The notes: a model not told the origin generated them from the letters alone. Positions 9,312-17,534 are shown, counted from the stretch's first letter. The stretch: 64,000 nt of DNA from Liquorilactobacillus sucicola DSM 21376 = JCM 15457 (GCF_000612445.1 NZ_BALC01000002.1:1-64000), one strand, 5' to 3'. Translations and numbers: made by a program.

Positions 9312-9757
9312 GTGATGAACAGCTTCAACAATTAGTCGGCCAAATTTCTCGTGATGTATTTAAAAGTGATTTTAAACACCAGGCCTACTTTAACAAACGT
9401 CTAAGGACGACGGGTGGCCGTTACTTATTGTCTGATCATAATATTGAGATTAACCCTAAGATGTTGACAGAACATGATTTTAACACACTGGTAGGAGTCA
9501 TCAAACACGAATTATGCCACTATCACCTTCATTTGAAAGGTCGGGGTTACCGGCACAGAGATCGTGCATTTAAACAATTACTGCAACAGGTTGAAGGTTC
9601 ACGTTATGCTCCGCATTCAAGAAAGCCAAGAAAAAAGCTATGTTATCGTTGTTTAGAATGTGGACAAGAATATCTTCGTCTTCGAAAAATTGATACAAAG
9701 CGTTATGTCTGTTCGCGTTGTCAAGGACATTTGATTTTAATTAGAAAAGATAAATAA
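9308..9757 (+). CDS. SprT-family zinc metalloprotease-like protein
   Basis: The 149-residue protein carries the HExxH-type zinc motif HELCHYHLH near residue 66 and a C-terminal zinc ribbon with two Cys pairs (CYRC...CGQ and CSRC). This is the SprT-like architecture, related to the protease domain of DNA-protein crosslink repair enzymes. In Firmicutes the gene regularly follows tex, and here the two overlap as ATGA, which suggests translational coupling. The bacterial substrate is not established. Confidence 0.85.
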   Translation: MSDEQLQQLVGQISRDVFKSDFKHQAYFNKRLRTTGGRYLLSDHNIEINPKMLTEHDFNTLVGVIKHELCHYHLHLKGRGYRHRDRAFKQLLQQVEGSRYAPHSRKPRKKLCYRCLECGQEYLRLRKIDTKRYVCSRCQGHLILIRKDK

Positions 9758-9761
9758 ATGC

Positions 9762-9790
9762 TTGCCTGCTACAATATGTTTTGCTATAAT
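9762..9790 (+). promoter_or_regulatory. Promoter of the tRNA-Leu gene
   Basis: A -35 box TTGCCT (9762-9767), a 17-base spacer ending TGC, and a perfect -10 TATAAT (9785-9790) lie 13 bases before the tRNA. Confidence 0.8.
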
Positions 9791-9803
9791 GAATTCTGTT
9801 GTT

Positions 9804-9889
9804 GCGGGTATGGCGGAATTGGCAGACGCGTCAGACTAAGGATCTGGTGGGCCTTATAGCCCGTGATGGTTCGAATCCATTTACCCGCA
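9804..9889 (+). tRNA. tRNA-Leu, anticodon AAG
   Basis: The acceptor stem GCGGGTA (9804-9810) pairs with TACCCGC (9882-9888), with discriminator A at 9889. The anticodon stem TCAGA/TCTGG encloses the loop CTAAGGA, giving anticodon AAG. A long variable arm (GTGGGCCTTATAGCCCGT) identifies a class II tRNA, and the T-arm is GGTTCGAATCC. No CCA is encoded. The A at position 34 is a potential substrate for adenosine deamination to inosine; tadA lies at 40969 in this window. Confidence 0.95.
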
Positions 9890-9901
9890 TTGAGTAAATA
9901 A

Positions 9902-9940
9902 GGGGGTGGGACAAAACTTATGTTTTGTTCCATCCCCTTA
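9902..9940 (+). terminator. Terminator after tRNA-Leu
   Basis: A long hairpin with left arm GGGGGTGGGACAAAAC and right arm GTTTTGTTCCATCCCC lies 12 bases after the tRNA. It belongs to the GGGxTGGGACAAAA hairpin type common between genes in lactic acid bacteria. Confidence 0.8.
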
Positions 9941-10021
9941 TTATGCATAGCTGAAAATTTAATAGGACCGGATTTCTTTATACAGGGTAGTTCTGATAAA
10001 GGTTGAGAGGTGGACTAGTTA

Positions 10022-11017
10022 GTGAAAAAAGCAGTAAAAATAATAGCAAGTGCGCACTATGTTCCAGAGCATATTGTTACTAATGACGACTTGAGTCAGC
10101 TTATGGAAACTTCAGATGAATGGATTCAAACACATACAGGCATCAAAACCCGTCATTTTGCAATTGGAGAGAATACTTCGGACATGTGTGTGAAGGTTGC
10201 TGATAAATTATTGAGTGAAGCACAATTATCTGCCACAGATCTTGATTTGATCATTGTGGCAACAATAACTCCCGACTCATTAACGCCGTCGACGGCTGCC
10301 AGAGTCCAGCAAAAAGTTGGCGCTGCCAAAGCTTTTTCATTTGATGTCAGCGCAGCTTGTGCAGGCTTTGTTTTTGCTTTGAGCACAGCTGAGAAATTTA
10401 TACGTAATGGCAATTATAAAAGGGCTTTGGTAATAGCTGCCGAAACTAATTCGAAAATGATGGATTTTAAAGATCGAACTTCGACCGTATTTTTTGGGGA
10501 TGGTGCAGGGGGAGTTCTAATTGAGGGAAGCCAAGATTCAGCAGATGAAATGTTTATAGCGGAAAAATTAGAAACGCGAGCCGATGCGGAAGTGATTCAT
10601 AGTGGACGAATTCCCCCGCTTGACCGAGTTGCAGCTGAAAATTATCCTAGTATAGATGCTTTTTATCAAGATGGACATGCTGTCTTTGACTTTGTCACGG
10701 CGGTTATTCCTGAACATATTGAAAAGCTGCTGCACTCAGCTTATTTAACTCCGCAAAATTTGGACTTGCTTATTCCGCATCAGGCTAATCTACGATTAAT
10801 TGAAAGAATTGCGAAACAGTTGCGGCTGCCATTATCGAAATTTGTGACTAATATTGAAAATAATGGTAATACTTCATCAGCTGGAATCCCAATTGGTCTA
10901 GATATGGTACTTAAACAGCATGGACAGCATAAACTAGTTTTGCTTACAGGATTCGGCGCAGGTTTGGCTTATGGCAGTATTTTGCTAGATTTATCCCACT
11001 TTCGAAATGAGGGTTGA
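10022..11017 (+). CDS. fabH: Beta-ketoacyl-ACP synthase III (FabH), stand-alone gene
   Basis: FabH condenses an acyl-CoA with malonyl-ACP to start fatty-acid synthesis. The catalytic triad is present: Cys113 (VSAACAGF), His253 (IPHQANLRL) and Asn283 (NNGNTSS). The 331 residues are normal. The start is GTG at 10022, with GAGAGGTGG about 10 bases upstream. No other fab gene is nearby. In lactobacilli the main fatty-acid genes normally form one cluster with its own fabH, so this may be a second copy with different acyl preference; that cannot be tested inside this window. Confidence 0.9.
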   Translation: MKKAVKIIASAHYVPEHIVTNDDLSQLMETSDEWIQTHTGIKTRHFAIGENTSDMCVKVADKLLSEAQLSATDLDLIIVATITPDSLTPSTAARVQQKVGAAKAFSFDVSAACAGFVFALSTAEKFIRNGNYKRALVIAAETNSKMMDFKDRTSTVFFGDGAGGVLIEGSQDSADEMFIAEKLETRADAEVIHSGRIPPLDRVAAENYPSIDAFYQDGHAVFDFVTAVIPEHIEKLLHSAYLTPQNLDLLIPHQANLRLIERIAKQLRLPLSKFVTNIENNGNTSSAGIPIGLDMVLKQHGQHKLVLLTGFGAGLAYGSILLDLSHFRNEG

Positions 11018-11169
11018 GGAGTTAAAAGAGCAGTCATAAAGTTTTGAATATTGCTCACTGTTTATCCAGTTTGTTATAGCAAAACAAAGACATGATAAAA
11101 GGCAAGTAGTGATTGAACACAAAAGCTGACTGCATGAGGAGAAATATACAAATTGTTTAAAGTAAGAGA

Positions 11170-11302
11170 GCGTGACATAAGTCGGGAAAATTTGAGTAAT
11201 AACTCGAAATTACGAACGTAGACGGAGAATTTTGGCTTATGGAACACGTTTATACGGAATAAAAAGAGGGGCTGTGCCAAAAGTTAACTTTTGGCACAGC
11301 CC
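11170..11302. repeat. Dispersed intergenic repeat, copy A, with palindromic hairpin
   Basis: The element runs from GTGACATAAGTCG through GAGAATTTTGG, CACGTTTATACGG and AATAAAAAGAGGG to a perfect 34-base palindrome (11269-11302, left half GGGCTGTGCCAAAAGTT). Related copies are at 36179, 52326, 60990 and 62448-62690. Read on the minus strand, the palindrome is followed by CTCTTTTTATT, so it can terminate the minus-strand rpiB-like gene that ends at 11406. The other part of the 11018-11405 gap shows no gene. Confidence 0.85.
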
Positions 11303-11405
11303 TAATTTTAGACTGTAGAAGAAATGTGATTCTATAATCAGTCTGTTGATATATGTTGTTTTAAAAATCACTTTACTTAGTGAAGCTAATATTGGAGAGG
11401 ATTAA

Positions 11406-11876
11406 TTAGTTGATTTCATCTAATTTTTTTAGGTGTTTTTCAGTAATAGCCTTAACTTTTTTTACGCGACGGATATATTTTTCTTGCGCTAAAAAGTCAG
11501 TTGTCATCCAGACTTTAACAATTTCTTCCGCAATAGCAGGACCTATTATTTTACCGCCTAAGCATAAGACATTGCTGTCATTGTGCTGACGTGCTAGTTT
11601 AGCACAAAATGGGTCCTGACAAACAACTGCATCAACACCGTAGACACGGTTAGCAATCATTGCACTGCCATAGCCCACACCGTCGATAAAAATCCCACGA
11701 TCAGCTTTCTTTTTGGCAATTTCCAAAGCAGCTGGATAGACGAAGTCCGATAAGTCGACAGAATCAGTCGAGTAAGGGCCAAGATCTTTAACTTCATGTC
11801 CCATGGATTCTAGAAGGGGAATGATTTCTTTTTTTAATGCAACACCTGCGTGATCACTTGCTAGAACTATTTTCAA
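11406..11876 (-). CDS. RpiB/LacA/LacB-family sugar-phosphate isomerase
   Basis: The 156-residue protein has the family start MKIVLASDHAG with the conserved Asp and His, and the phosphate-binding region GVGYGSAMIANR. RpiB-type enzymes interconvert aldose and ketose phosphates. The Cys that serves as base in E. coli RpiB (position 66) is replaced here by Asp65 (GIFIDGVG), so the substrate could be galactose 6-phosphate or another sugar phosphate rather than ribose 5-phosphate. The window has a separate rpiA at 19743, which already covers ribose-5-phosphate isomerase. It stands alone, with AGGGAGCG as ribosome site. Confidence 0.8.
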   Translation of the reverse strand: MKIVLASDHAGVALKKEIIPLLESMGHEVKDLGPYSTDSVDLSDFVYPAALEIAKKKADRGIFIDGVGYGSAMIANRVYGVDAVVCQDPFCAKLARQHNDSNVLCLGGKIIGPAIAEEIVKVWMTTDFLAQEKYIRRVKKVKAITEKHLKKLDEIN

Positions 11877-12065
11877 GAGGAACGCTCCCTTTATTTTAGT
11901 TTAATATTAGAGAATTGCTCGTTGTTTGGAATAAACAATGAGTATTCACGTTGTTCATTATACAATAAAAAATTAACATGTGAATTTATTTTGTGGTCAT
12001 CAAGCGTGATTAATTAGAAAACAGAGAAATACACACAATTATGGCTTCTGGGTGAGATTTGATAA

Positions 12066-12121
12066 AAAATGCTTCAAAAGACACGAGTTCTAAGTCAGTC
12101 CTTTGAAGCTTGAAGCATTTT
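12066..12121 (-). terminator. Terminator after the LCP gene
   Basis: The arms AAAATGCTTCAA (12066-12077) and TTGAAGCATTTT (12110-12121) form a 12-bp stem. On the minus strand it is followed by a T run, 18 bases after the stop of the LCP gene. Confidence 0.75.
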
Positions 12122-12138
12122 CTGTTAGTAGTGTCAGC

Positions 12139-13356
12139 CTAGTAACCGTTTGAGTAAGACGAAGTTGAATAAGCAGGCGTGTAAGTGCTGTTGTTTGAAT
12201 AACTATTGCCATCAGAATAAGACGAACCATTATCGCTTCCATTGATTGTCGAGGATGAATCGTTGTCGGAATATGAACCTCCATTCGAAGAGTAAGTGTT
12301 GTTGGAATAATTCTCATTGACCTGTCCGTAAAACTCTTCAGTGGAAGGTTTTAAATTCAGTTCGGAGCGAATTCTATCGGAAACCTTTTGTTTTTCCTTA
12401 GCAGAAACGATCTGATATGAAACACCGCTAAGCATTGCATCTGAGCCTTGGAGAACATCAGATTTCATTGAATTTGCAGCCTCTTTATAATTTGTTTCGA
12501 TTGTAATCATATCATCGTATGTCATATCTGTTTGCATATTATCTTCAATTGTTGCTAATATTTTTTTATAGTTGGCAAGTGAAGCCGAAGAAGCTGCTTT
12601 GCTTGCAATAGCTTTGATGATCTGCTTTTGCCGTTTCTGCCGACCATAATCACCTTCTGGATCACTGTAACGCATACGAGAGTACGCAAGGGCTTCTTGA
12701 CCATTCAGTTTGACTGTTTTGCCTTTGGTTACATCCGCATAGCTGTACTTGAAAGTCAATTGTGGTGTAACTGTAACGCCTCCTAGAGCATCCACGACTT
12801 TACGCAAACCACCCATGTTGACTAGCAAGTAAAAGTCAATGGGAACATGCAGGGTGTTTTGAACAGTTTCAACAGCAGATTTAGTTCCACCAATGGTGTA
12901 TGCTGAATTTATTTTGTCATATGAATTTTCACTGTCTTTTATTTTGACTTGTGTGTCTCTAGGAATGCTCGTCAATGTTGCACGCTTAGTCTGAGGATTA
13001 ACTGTTGCAAGGATAATCGTATCAGTTCGTCCTTTGTCACTCCGCCCTAAGTCACCTGTATCTGTGCCCAGTAAAAGTACAGAAAAGGGTTTTTTGTCTT
13101 TAAGTACTTGAGAGACATTACGTGATTTTTTAATATTTGTCTGTTTAAAGGTTTTGCTGATAGTATCTTTTGCAACACCCAACATGTTATATGCATAAAA
13201 GGCTGTACCATAAAATAAAATAAGGATCAAACCTAGTAAAATAGTACATGTGAGGCGTCTTTTGCCGCGTGGACTTTTCTTTCGGTGTGAAGAACCATTG
13301 TTTCTGCGCATAGGCGTGTCAATTAGCTCCTCAGAATTTTTGTCATTATTATTCAT
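12139..13356 (-). CDS. LytR-CpsA-Psr (LCP) family cell-wall ligase
   Basis: LCP proteins transfer teichoic acid or capsule polymers from undecaprenyl carriers to peptidoglycan, outside the membrane. The protein has a basic cytoplasmic head (residues 1-34), one membrane helix (about 36-56), and an LCP domain from about 90 to 250 with LLLGTDTGD, GRTDTIIL, SIPRDTQV and the RMRYSDPEGDYGRQ pyrophosphate-binding stretch. Residues from about 335 on are a Ser/Asn/Tyr/Gly-rich low-complexity tail. TagO and TagA genes elsewhere in the window supply the likely wall teichoic acid pathway. Confidence 0.9.
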   Translation of the reverse strand: MNNNDKNSEELIDTPMRRNNGSSHRKKSPRGKRRLTCTILLGLILILFYGTAFYAYNMLGVAKDTISKTFKQTNIKKSRNVSQVLKDKKPFSVLLLGTDTGDLGRSDKGRTDTIILATVNPQTKRATLTSIPRDTQVKIKDSENSYDKINSAYTIGGTKSAVETVQNTLHVPIDFYLLVNMGGLRKVVDALGGVTVTPQLTFKYSYADVTKGKTVKLNGQEALAYSRMRYSDPEGDYGRQKRQKQIIKAIASKAASSASLANYKKILATIEDNMQTDMTYDDMITIETNYKEAANSMKSDVLQGSDAMLSGVSYQIVSAKEKQKVSDRIRSELNLKPSTEEFYGQVNENYSNNTYSSNGGSYSDNDSSSTINGSDNGSSYSDGNSYSNNSTYTPAYSTSSYSNGY

Positions 13357-13501
13357 AAAAAACTCCTTAAATTCGACATTATGTATGAGTGAATTATACT
13401 ACTTAGTGGCGAAATTTGTGTAGTAAAAAAAATGCTTAACGGTAAATTAAATAATTAATGTTTTTTAGTTAGATGAAAAACTGTTGATTTATAGCTAGTC
13501 T

Positions 13502-13532
13502 TGTAATGCATGTTACAGAATTGTGATATACT
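13502..13532 (+). promoter_or_regulatory. Promoter of the AEC transporter gene with an inverted repeat
   Basis: An extended -10 TGATATACT ends at 13532. The -35 position is covered by the inverted repeat TGTAA-N6-TTACA (13502-13517), a plausible operator. I cannot name the regulator. Confidence 0.45.
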
Positions 13533-13576
13533 TATGAATGTTTAGTATAAGAATAATGAGAAAGAGAAGTGAAGCT

Positions 13577-14524
13577 ATGCAAGTTTTTGAACATAGTATA
13601 TCTGGAGTTTTGATCATCTTAGTCATGATCGTTCTTGGGTATGTTTTGGCAGAGCGGAAATGGTTTGATGAAAAATCAACTAAATTGATTGCAAGGATTG
13701 TGACTCAGATTTCATTGCCTTGCTATATGATCTCAACAATAATGAGCAAATTTTCCGCAGGAGATTTAGCAAGAATGATACCAGATTTGCGCTTTCCTGT
13801 CATCTCTATGATGATTTTAATGGCAATTGCATTTGCCCTTGTGCGAATTTGCAAGATACGTGATAGCCATGCTGGATTGTTCTCATCCATGTTTTTTAAC
13901 TCAAATACTGTTTTTGTAGGTCTGCCAATCAACCAAGCTCTTTTTGGAAGTGAAAGCATCCCATATGTCCTTATTTATTATATGGCGAACACAACAATTT
14001 TTTGGACACTTGGAACATATCTTATCCAGCGTGATGGTGGTCAGGAAATAAAATTTGATTTGAAAAAGACACTTGGAAAAATATTTTCACCACCCTTACT
14101 AGGTTTTATCGTGGGAGTTATCTTTGTATTGCTGGGTATAAGATTACCAGATTTTGTCAATTCTGATTTGGACTATATTGGCAGTCTGACTATTCCGTTG
14201 TCGATGATTTTTATTGGCATTTCGGTTTCACATGCCGGTTTAAATAAGCTAGCCTTAAAAAAAGACAACGTGCTGATTCTGCTAGGTCGTTTTGTTTGTG
14301 CACCAATTTTGATGTCTTTACTCGTTATCCCAGCAGATATGCCCTTAATAATGAAGCAGGTATTTATCTTACAGTCAGCCATGCCAGTTATGACTAACGC
14401 ACCTGTTGTTGCAAATTTGTACAATGCTGATTCGGATTATGCAGCTGTCATGGTTACTGAAACCACACTTATTTCTTTAATTGTAGTACCAATTTTAATG
14501 GTTGTAACACAAAATATAGGATAG
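13577..14524 (+). CDS. AEC-family transporter (auxin efflux carrier/malate permease type)
   Basis: The 315-residue protein is almost entirely membrane helices, arranged as two five-helix halves separated by a short hydrophilic region near residue 160-180. The family moves carboxylates such as malate across the cytoplasmic membrane. Conserved features are VLAERKWFDEKSTKLIARIV near the N-terminus and FFNSNTVFVGLPINQALFG. The ATG at 13577 is preferred over an upstream in-frame ATG at 13538 because it gives the family length. The EamA gene follows by 12 bases, so the two are probably cotranscribed. The substrate is unknown. Confidence 0.85.
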   Translation: MQVFEHSISGVLIILVMIVLGYVLAERKWFDEKSTKLIARIVTQISLPCYMISTIMSKFSAGDLARMIPDLRFPVISMMILMAIAFALVRICKIRDSHAGLFSSMFFNSNTVFVGLPINQALFGSESIPYVLIYYMANTTIFWTLGTYLIQRDGGQEIKFDLKKTLGKIFSPPLLGFIVGVIFVLLGIRLPDFVNSDLDYIGSLTIPLSMIFIGISVSHAGLNKLALKKDNVLILLGRFVCAPILMSLLVIPADMPLIMKQVFILQSAMPVMTNAPVVANLYNADSDYAAVMVTETTLISLIVVPILMVVTQNIG

Positions 14525-14536
14525 GGAGTATCGATC

Positions 14537-15496
14537 GTGAAAAGGACGATAGTTTATGTTTTAATATCAACCTTGATGTTTAGCTCGATGGAGATCGCCT
14601 TGAAAGTAGCGGGAGCAACTTTTAACCCGATTCAATTGAATTTAATTCGTTTTTTTATTGGGAGTTTAGTTTTACTTCCAATTGCCAACAAATCGCTTAA
14701 ACAAAATAAGCGTACACTAACAAAACAAGATTGGCTTTTATTTTTAGTGACAGGTTTCTTGTGCGTCATTGTCAGTATGTCGTTATTCCAGCTTGCTGTA
14801 GTTTCGACAAAGGCCTCAACTGTCGCCGTATTATTCAGCTGTAATCCTGTTTTTGCATTGATCTTTGCTTTTCTGATTTTACATGAACGGCTTGGCCGAG
14901 CTAATCTGATTGCCGTAGTTATTTCAATTATTGGTCTCTTGATTATTATTGACCCAGCTCATTTATCGCGGCCTACTGGGATTGTTTTGGCTCTTTTATC
15001 GGCAGTTACATTTGGCTTTTACTCAATTGTATCACGCTATGGTTCTACGAAACGTGGCTTGAATGGGATAGTGATGACTTGTTATACATTTATTGCCGGA
15101 ACAGCTGAGTTGTTAGTTATTTCTTGGTTGACACATATTCCAGCGGTTGCTCTTTGGTTGGGGAAGAGCAGTTCAATGTCAAGTTTTAAGAATTTGCCTA
15201 TAATTCAAAATATCACATTTTCAGCACTTCCAATGCTTCTTTACTTAGGTGTTTGTGTAACCGGAGGCGGATTTGCATTTTATTTTTTGGCGATGGAAAG
15301 ATCAAATGTTTCGACCGCTTCGCTTGTATTTTTCATTAAACCAGGTCTTGCGCCAATTCTAGCAGCTATCTTGATTGGTGAAAAAATTTCGGTGTTAACA
15401 ATTATTGGGATTATAGTTATTTTAATCGGTTCCGTGGTTACCTTTATCGGTAATAAAGTCAAGGAAGAAAACATTGATGCAGCATCAAAATCTTAG
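14537..15496 (+). CDS. EamA (DMT superfamily) transporter
   Basis: The 319-residue protein has ten predicted membrane helices in two EamA repeats (about residues 5-137 and 150-305), each with the family pattern of a conserved acidic residue before the last helix (LHERLG and IGEKIS). Such proteins export or import metabolites. It starts at GTG 14537 with AGGGAG upstream, 12 bases after the AEC transporter, and ends just before a strong terminator. The substrate is unknown. Confidence 0.85.
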   Translation: MKRTIVYVLISTLMFSSMEIALKVAGATFNPIQLNLIRFFIGSLVLLPIANKSLKQNKRTLTKQDWLLFLVTGFLCVIVSMSLFQLAVVSTKASTVAVLFSCNPVFALIFAFLILHERLGRANLIAVVISIIGLLIIIDPAHLSRPTGIVLALLSAVTFGFYSIVSRYGSTKRGLNGIVMTCYTFIAGTAELLVISWLTHIPAVALWLGKSSSMSSFKNLPIIQNITFSALPMLLYLGVCVTGGGFAFYFLAMERSNVSTASLVFFIKPGLAPILAAILIGEKISVLTIIGIIVILIGSVVTFIGNKVKEENIDAASKS

Positions 15497-15529
15497 TTCT
15501 GCAACGACCATCTGAGATGTGAAATATTT

Positions 15530-15570
15530 CCCGGGTTGCTATTGAAAAATAAATAGTAACCCGGGTTTTT
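15530..15570 (+). terminator. Terminator after the AEC-EamA operon
   Basis: The stem CCCGGGTTGCTATT (15530-15543) pairs with AATAGTAACCCGGG (15552-15565) and is followed by TTTTT. Confidence 0.9.
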
Positions 15571-15735
15571 GTATACAATTATTTGTTTTTTAGAGTATAT
15601 CCGAATGACATAGTGGTAATCAAAACTGTTATAAGATGACTTTAAGGTTACACAAGTAATATTTAGGCGATGATTTAGAATAAAACGCTAAAAACGAGTT
15701 ATATATAGCTAGTTATGGCGGGGATGAGCTAGCTT

Positions 15736-15812
15736 TGTAACTTTAGAAATAAAAATGTAATATTTGGGACCAAAATGGTACTTAATAAGGTATTTTGTAA
15801 ATATAATGTAAT
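15736..15812 (+). promoter_or_regulatory. WalR-type boxes upstream of the NlpC/P60 gene
   Basis: TGTAAA-TATAA-TGTAAT (15796-15812) is an exact fit to the WalR (YycF) direct repeat TGTWAH-N5-TGTWAH known from bacilli. Two further half-sites, TGTAAC (15736-15741) and TGTAAT (15756-15761), lie 20 bases apart just upstream. They precede a secreted peptidoglycan hydrolase gene, a typical WalKR target. The remaining part of the 15571-15902 gap holds AT-rich promoter-like sequence (for example GATAAT near 15831) and no gene. Confidence 0.55.
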
Positions 15813-15902
15813 GCTCTTTCCCCCAGCTTAATGATAATATTATAAGCGTGGTTATTTAAAAAAATATTAATAATATTAACGATCGGTAGAGGTGTATGGT
15901 TC

Positions 15903-17123
15903 ATGGGGAAGAATAATTTAGTGAAAGTTACAACTGCGATAGCAGCAGCATTAGTTGTTTTCAGTTTAAAAACTGGAGTTTCAGCATCAGATACGGTTAG
16001 TAAAATAAGTGATGTGAACAGGAAAATTGATCAAACGCAGTCTTTAATTTCAGATAATCAGCAAAAATTGTCCAAGCTGCAGGAAAAACAAACAGCTGAT
16101 GCTCAAGAAATTCAGTCTTTAACCAAAAATATTAATGCACGCAAAGATCATTTAGCTAAGCAGGCACGTTCAGCGCAGATAAATGATGCAGGTTCGATTA
16201 TTCAATTTGTAACTGATTCAAACAATCTTAGTGATGCAGTTGACCGTGTTACGACAGTTGCAACTATGGTTCATGCTAACAACCAGACTCTCTCAGACCA
16301 AAAAAAAGATAAACTAAAGGTGGCTGCTGATAAAGAAAGCATTGACCTTGCAGAAGATCAACAGAAAAAGGTAAACGCAAAACTGCAATCAGATATGGCC
16401 GATTTAGCAGTTCAGAAGACAGAGCTACAAGTACGAAAAGCTAAAGAAGATGCTGATAAGAAAAATGCAGAAAATGCTTTGGCAGCAGCTAAAAAGGCAG
16501 CTACCACGGTTAAGACTACTAAGGATTCGACTGTTGCAGTTAAAGCCTTGGCAACAGCCAATAAAGCTGCAGATAAAGCTGCTTCAAATAAGCCAGAAAG
16601 CTTGAATGCTACAACTGTTTCCTCCAGTAACAATAACGGTAGTGTTGTGACAAAATTGGCAAATACAAATAGTACAGATACTAACAGTTCCACCGACAAG
16701 ACCAATGACAGCAATGATGCTGTTAGCAGTTCATCCTCAAACAATGCACCAAGTACATCAAGTGTTGATACAGGTTCAGCAGTTTCAGCAGCGTTATCTT
16801 TGACAAGAATGGGTATCCCGTATGTTTGGGGCGGCAGTTCTCTTTCTGGAATGGATTGTTCAGGATTAACGGCCTTTGTTTATGGTAAATTTGGAGTTTC
16901 TTTACCACATAATACAGCAGCTCAAGAAGGTTATGTTTCCTACGAATCCGTTGCTCAGGCGCAACCAGGGGACTTGCTTTTCTGGGGTGCAAAGGGCAGC
17001 AGCTACCATGTAGCTATTTATATTGGCGGAGGCCAATATGTTCATGCTCCACAAACTGGACAAAATGTTAAGGTGGGCAGTATTTCGACATTCGCTCCAT
17101 CTTTCGCAGGTCGCTTAAAATAA
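15903..17123 (+). CDS. Secreted NlpC/P60 peptidoglycan hydrolase
   Basis: The 406-residue protein begins with a signal peptide (hydrophobic 10-26, cleavage probably near VSAS at 27-30). A coiled coil follows (about 30-180, rich in Lys, Gln, Asp, Ala), then an Ala/Lys then Ser/Asn/Thr-rich linker to about 290. The C-terminal NlpC/P60 domain has Cys in MDCSGLT, His in SSYHVAIYIGG and a third polar residue in the YVHAP region. Such enzymes cut peptidoglycan stem peptides during growth and cell separation. It is monocistronic, behind WalR-type boxes. The exact bond cleaved is not shown by the sequence. Confidence 0.92.
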   Translation: MGKNNLVKVTTAIAAALVVFSLKTGVSASDTVSKISDVNRKIDQTQSLISDNQQKLSKLQEKQTADAQEIQSLTKNINARKDHLAKQARSAQINDAGSIIQFVTDSNNLSDAVDRVTTVATMVHANNQTLSDQKKDKLKVAADKESIDLAEDQQKKVNAKLQSDMADLAVQKTELQVRKAKEDADKKNAENALAAAKKAATTVKTTKDSTVAVKALATANKAADKAASNKPESLNATTVSSSNNNGSVVTKLANTNSTDTNSSTDKTNDSNDAVSSSSSNNAPSTSSVDTGSAVSAALSLTRMGIPYVWGGSSLSGMDCSGLTAFVYGKFGVSLPHNTAAQEGYVSYESVAQAQPGDLLFWGAKGSSYHVAIYIGGGQYVHAPQTGQNVKVGSISTFAPSFAGRLK

Positions 17124-17306
17124 GAGCGTTGAATATTTTTAATTAAACAATAGTTTTAAAAAAGAATGAATATTAATAAGTCATGATATTTTAAACTTTA
17201 AATGTGAATTATATGAATATTGCAGCTTTTAAACATGAGCAATGTACATATAAGAAGAAAAGACAAATTATCAGAAGTACGTTAACATCGATTTAGATAA
17301 TACAAG

Positions 17307-17486
17307 ATGAAAACAGGAGTTTTGGTCAAAGCATCATTTTTGATCTATTCCCTGTTTTTTTATTTGCATCGCCAGCATTATGGTATTTTAAATGACGATC
17401 TGTGTGTCAATTGGATGCATATTTTTGCAATACATGCAGTGGCTTTTTGTTTGTGTCGGCTGATTGTTGCTTTTATGATGATCTAA
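17307..17486 (+). CDS. Possible small two-helix membrane protein (59 residues)
   Basis: An ATG at 17307 opens a 59-codon frame. Its product has two hydrophobic segments (about residues 5-20 and 38-58) separated by a polar loop with HRQH and NDD, and three Cys. It has no clear ribosome-binding site. Its first third coincides with a candidate hairpin (AAACAGG at 17310, CCTGTTTTTTT at 17351) that could instead be the terminator of the NlpC/P60 gene. I do not recognise a family. The flanks, 17124-17306 and 17487-17534, show nothing else. Confidence 0.25.
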   Translation: MKTGVLVKASFLIYSLFFYLHRQHYGILNDDLCVNWMHIFAIHAVAFCLCRLIVAFMMI

Positions 17487-17534
17487 AATTTGGTATGATA
17501 ACTAGTAAACCTTATAAAAGAAAGGTCGAGCGAC

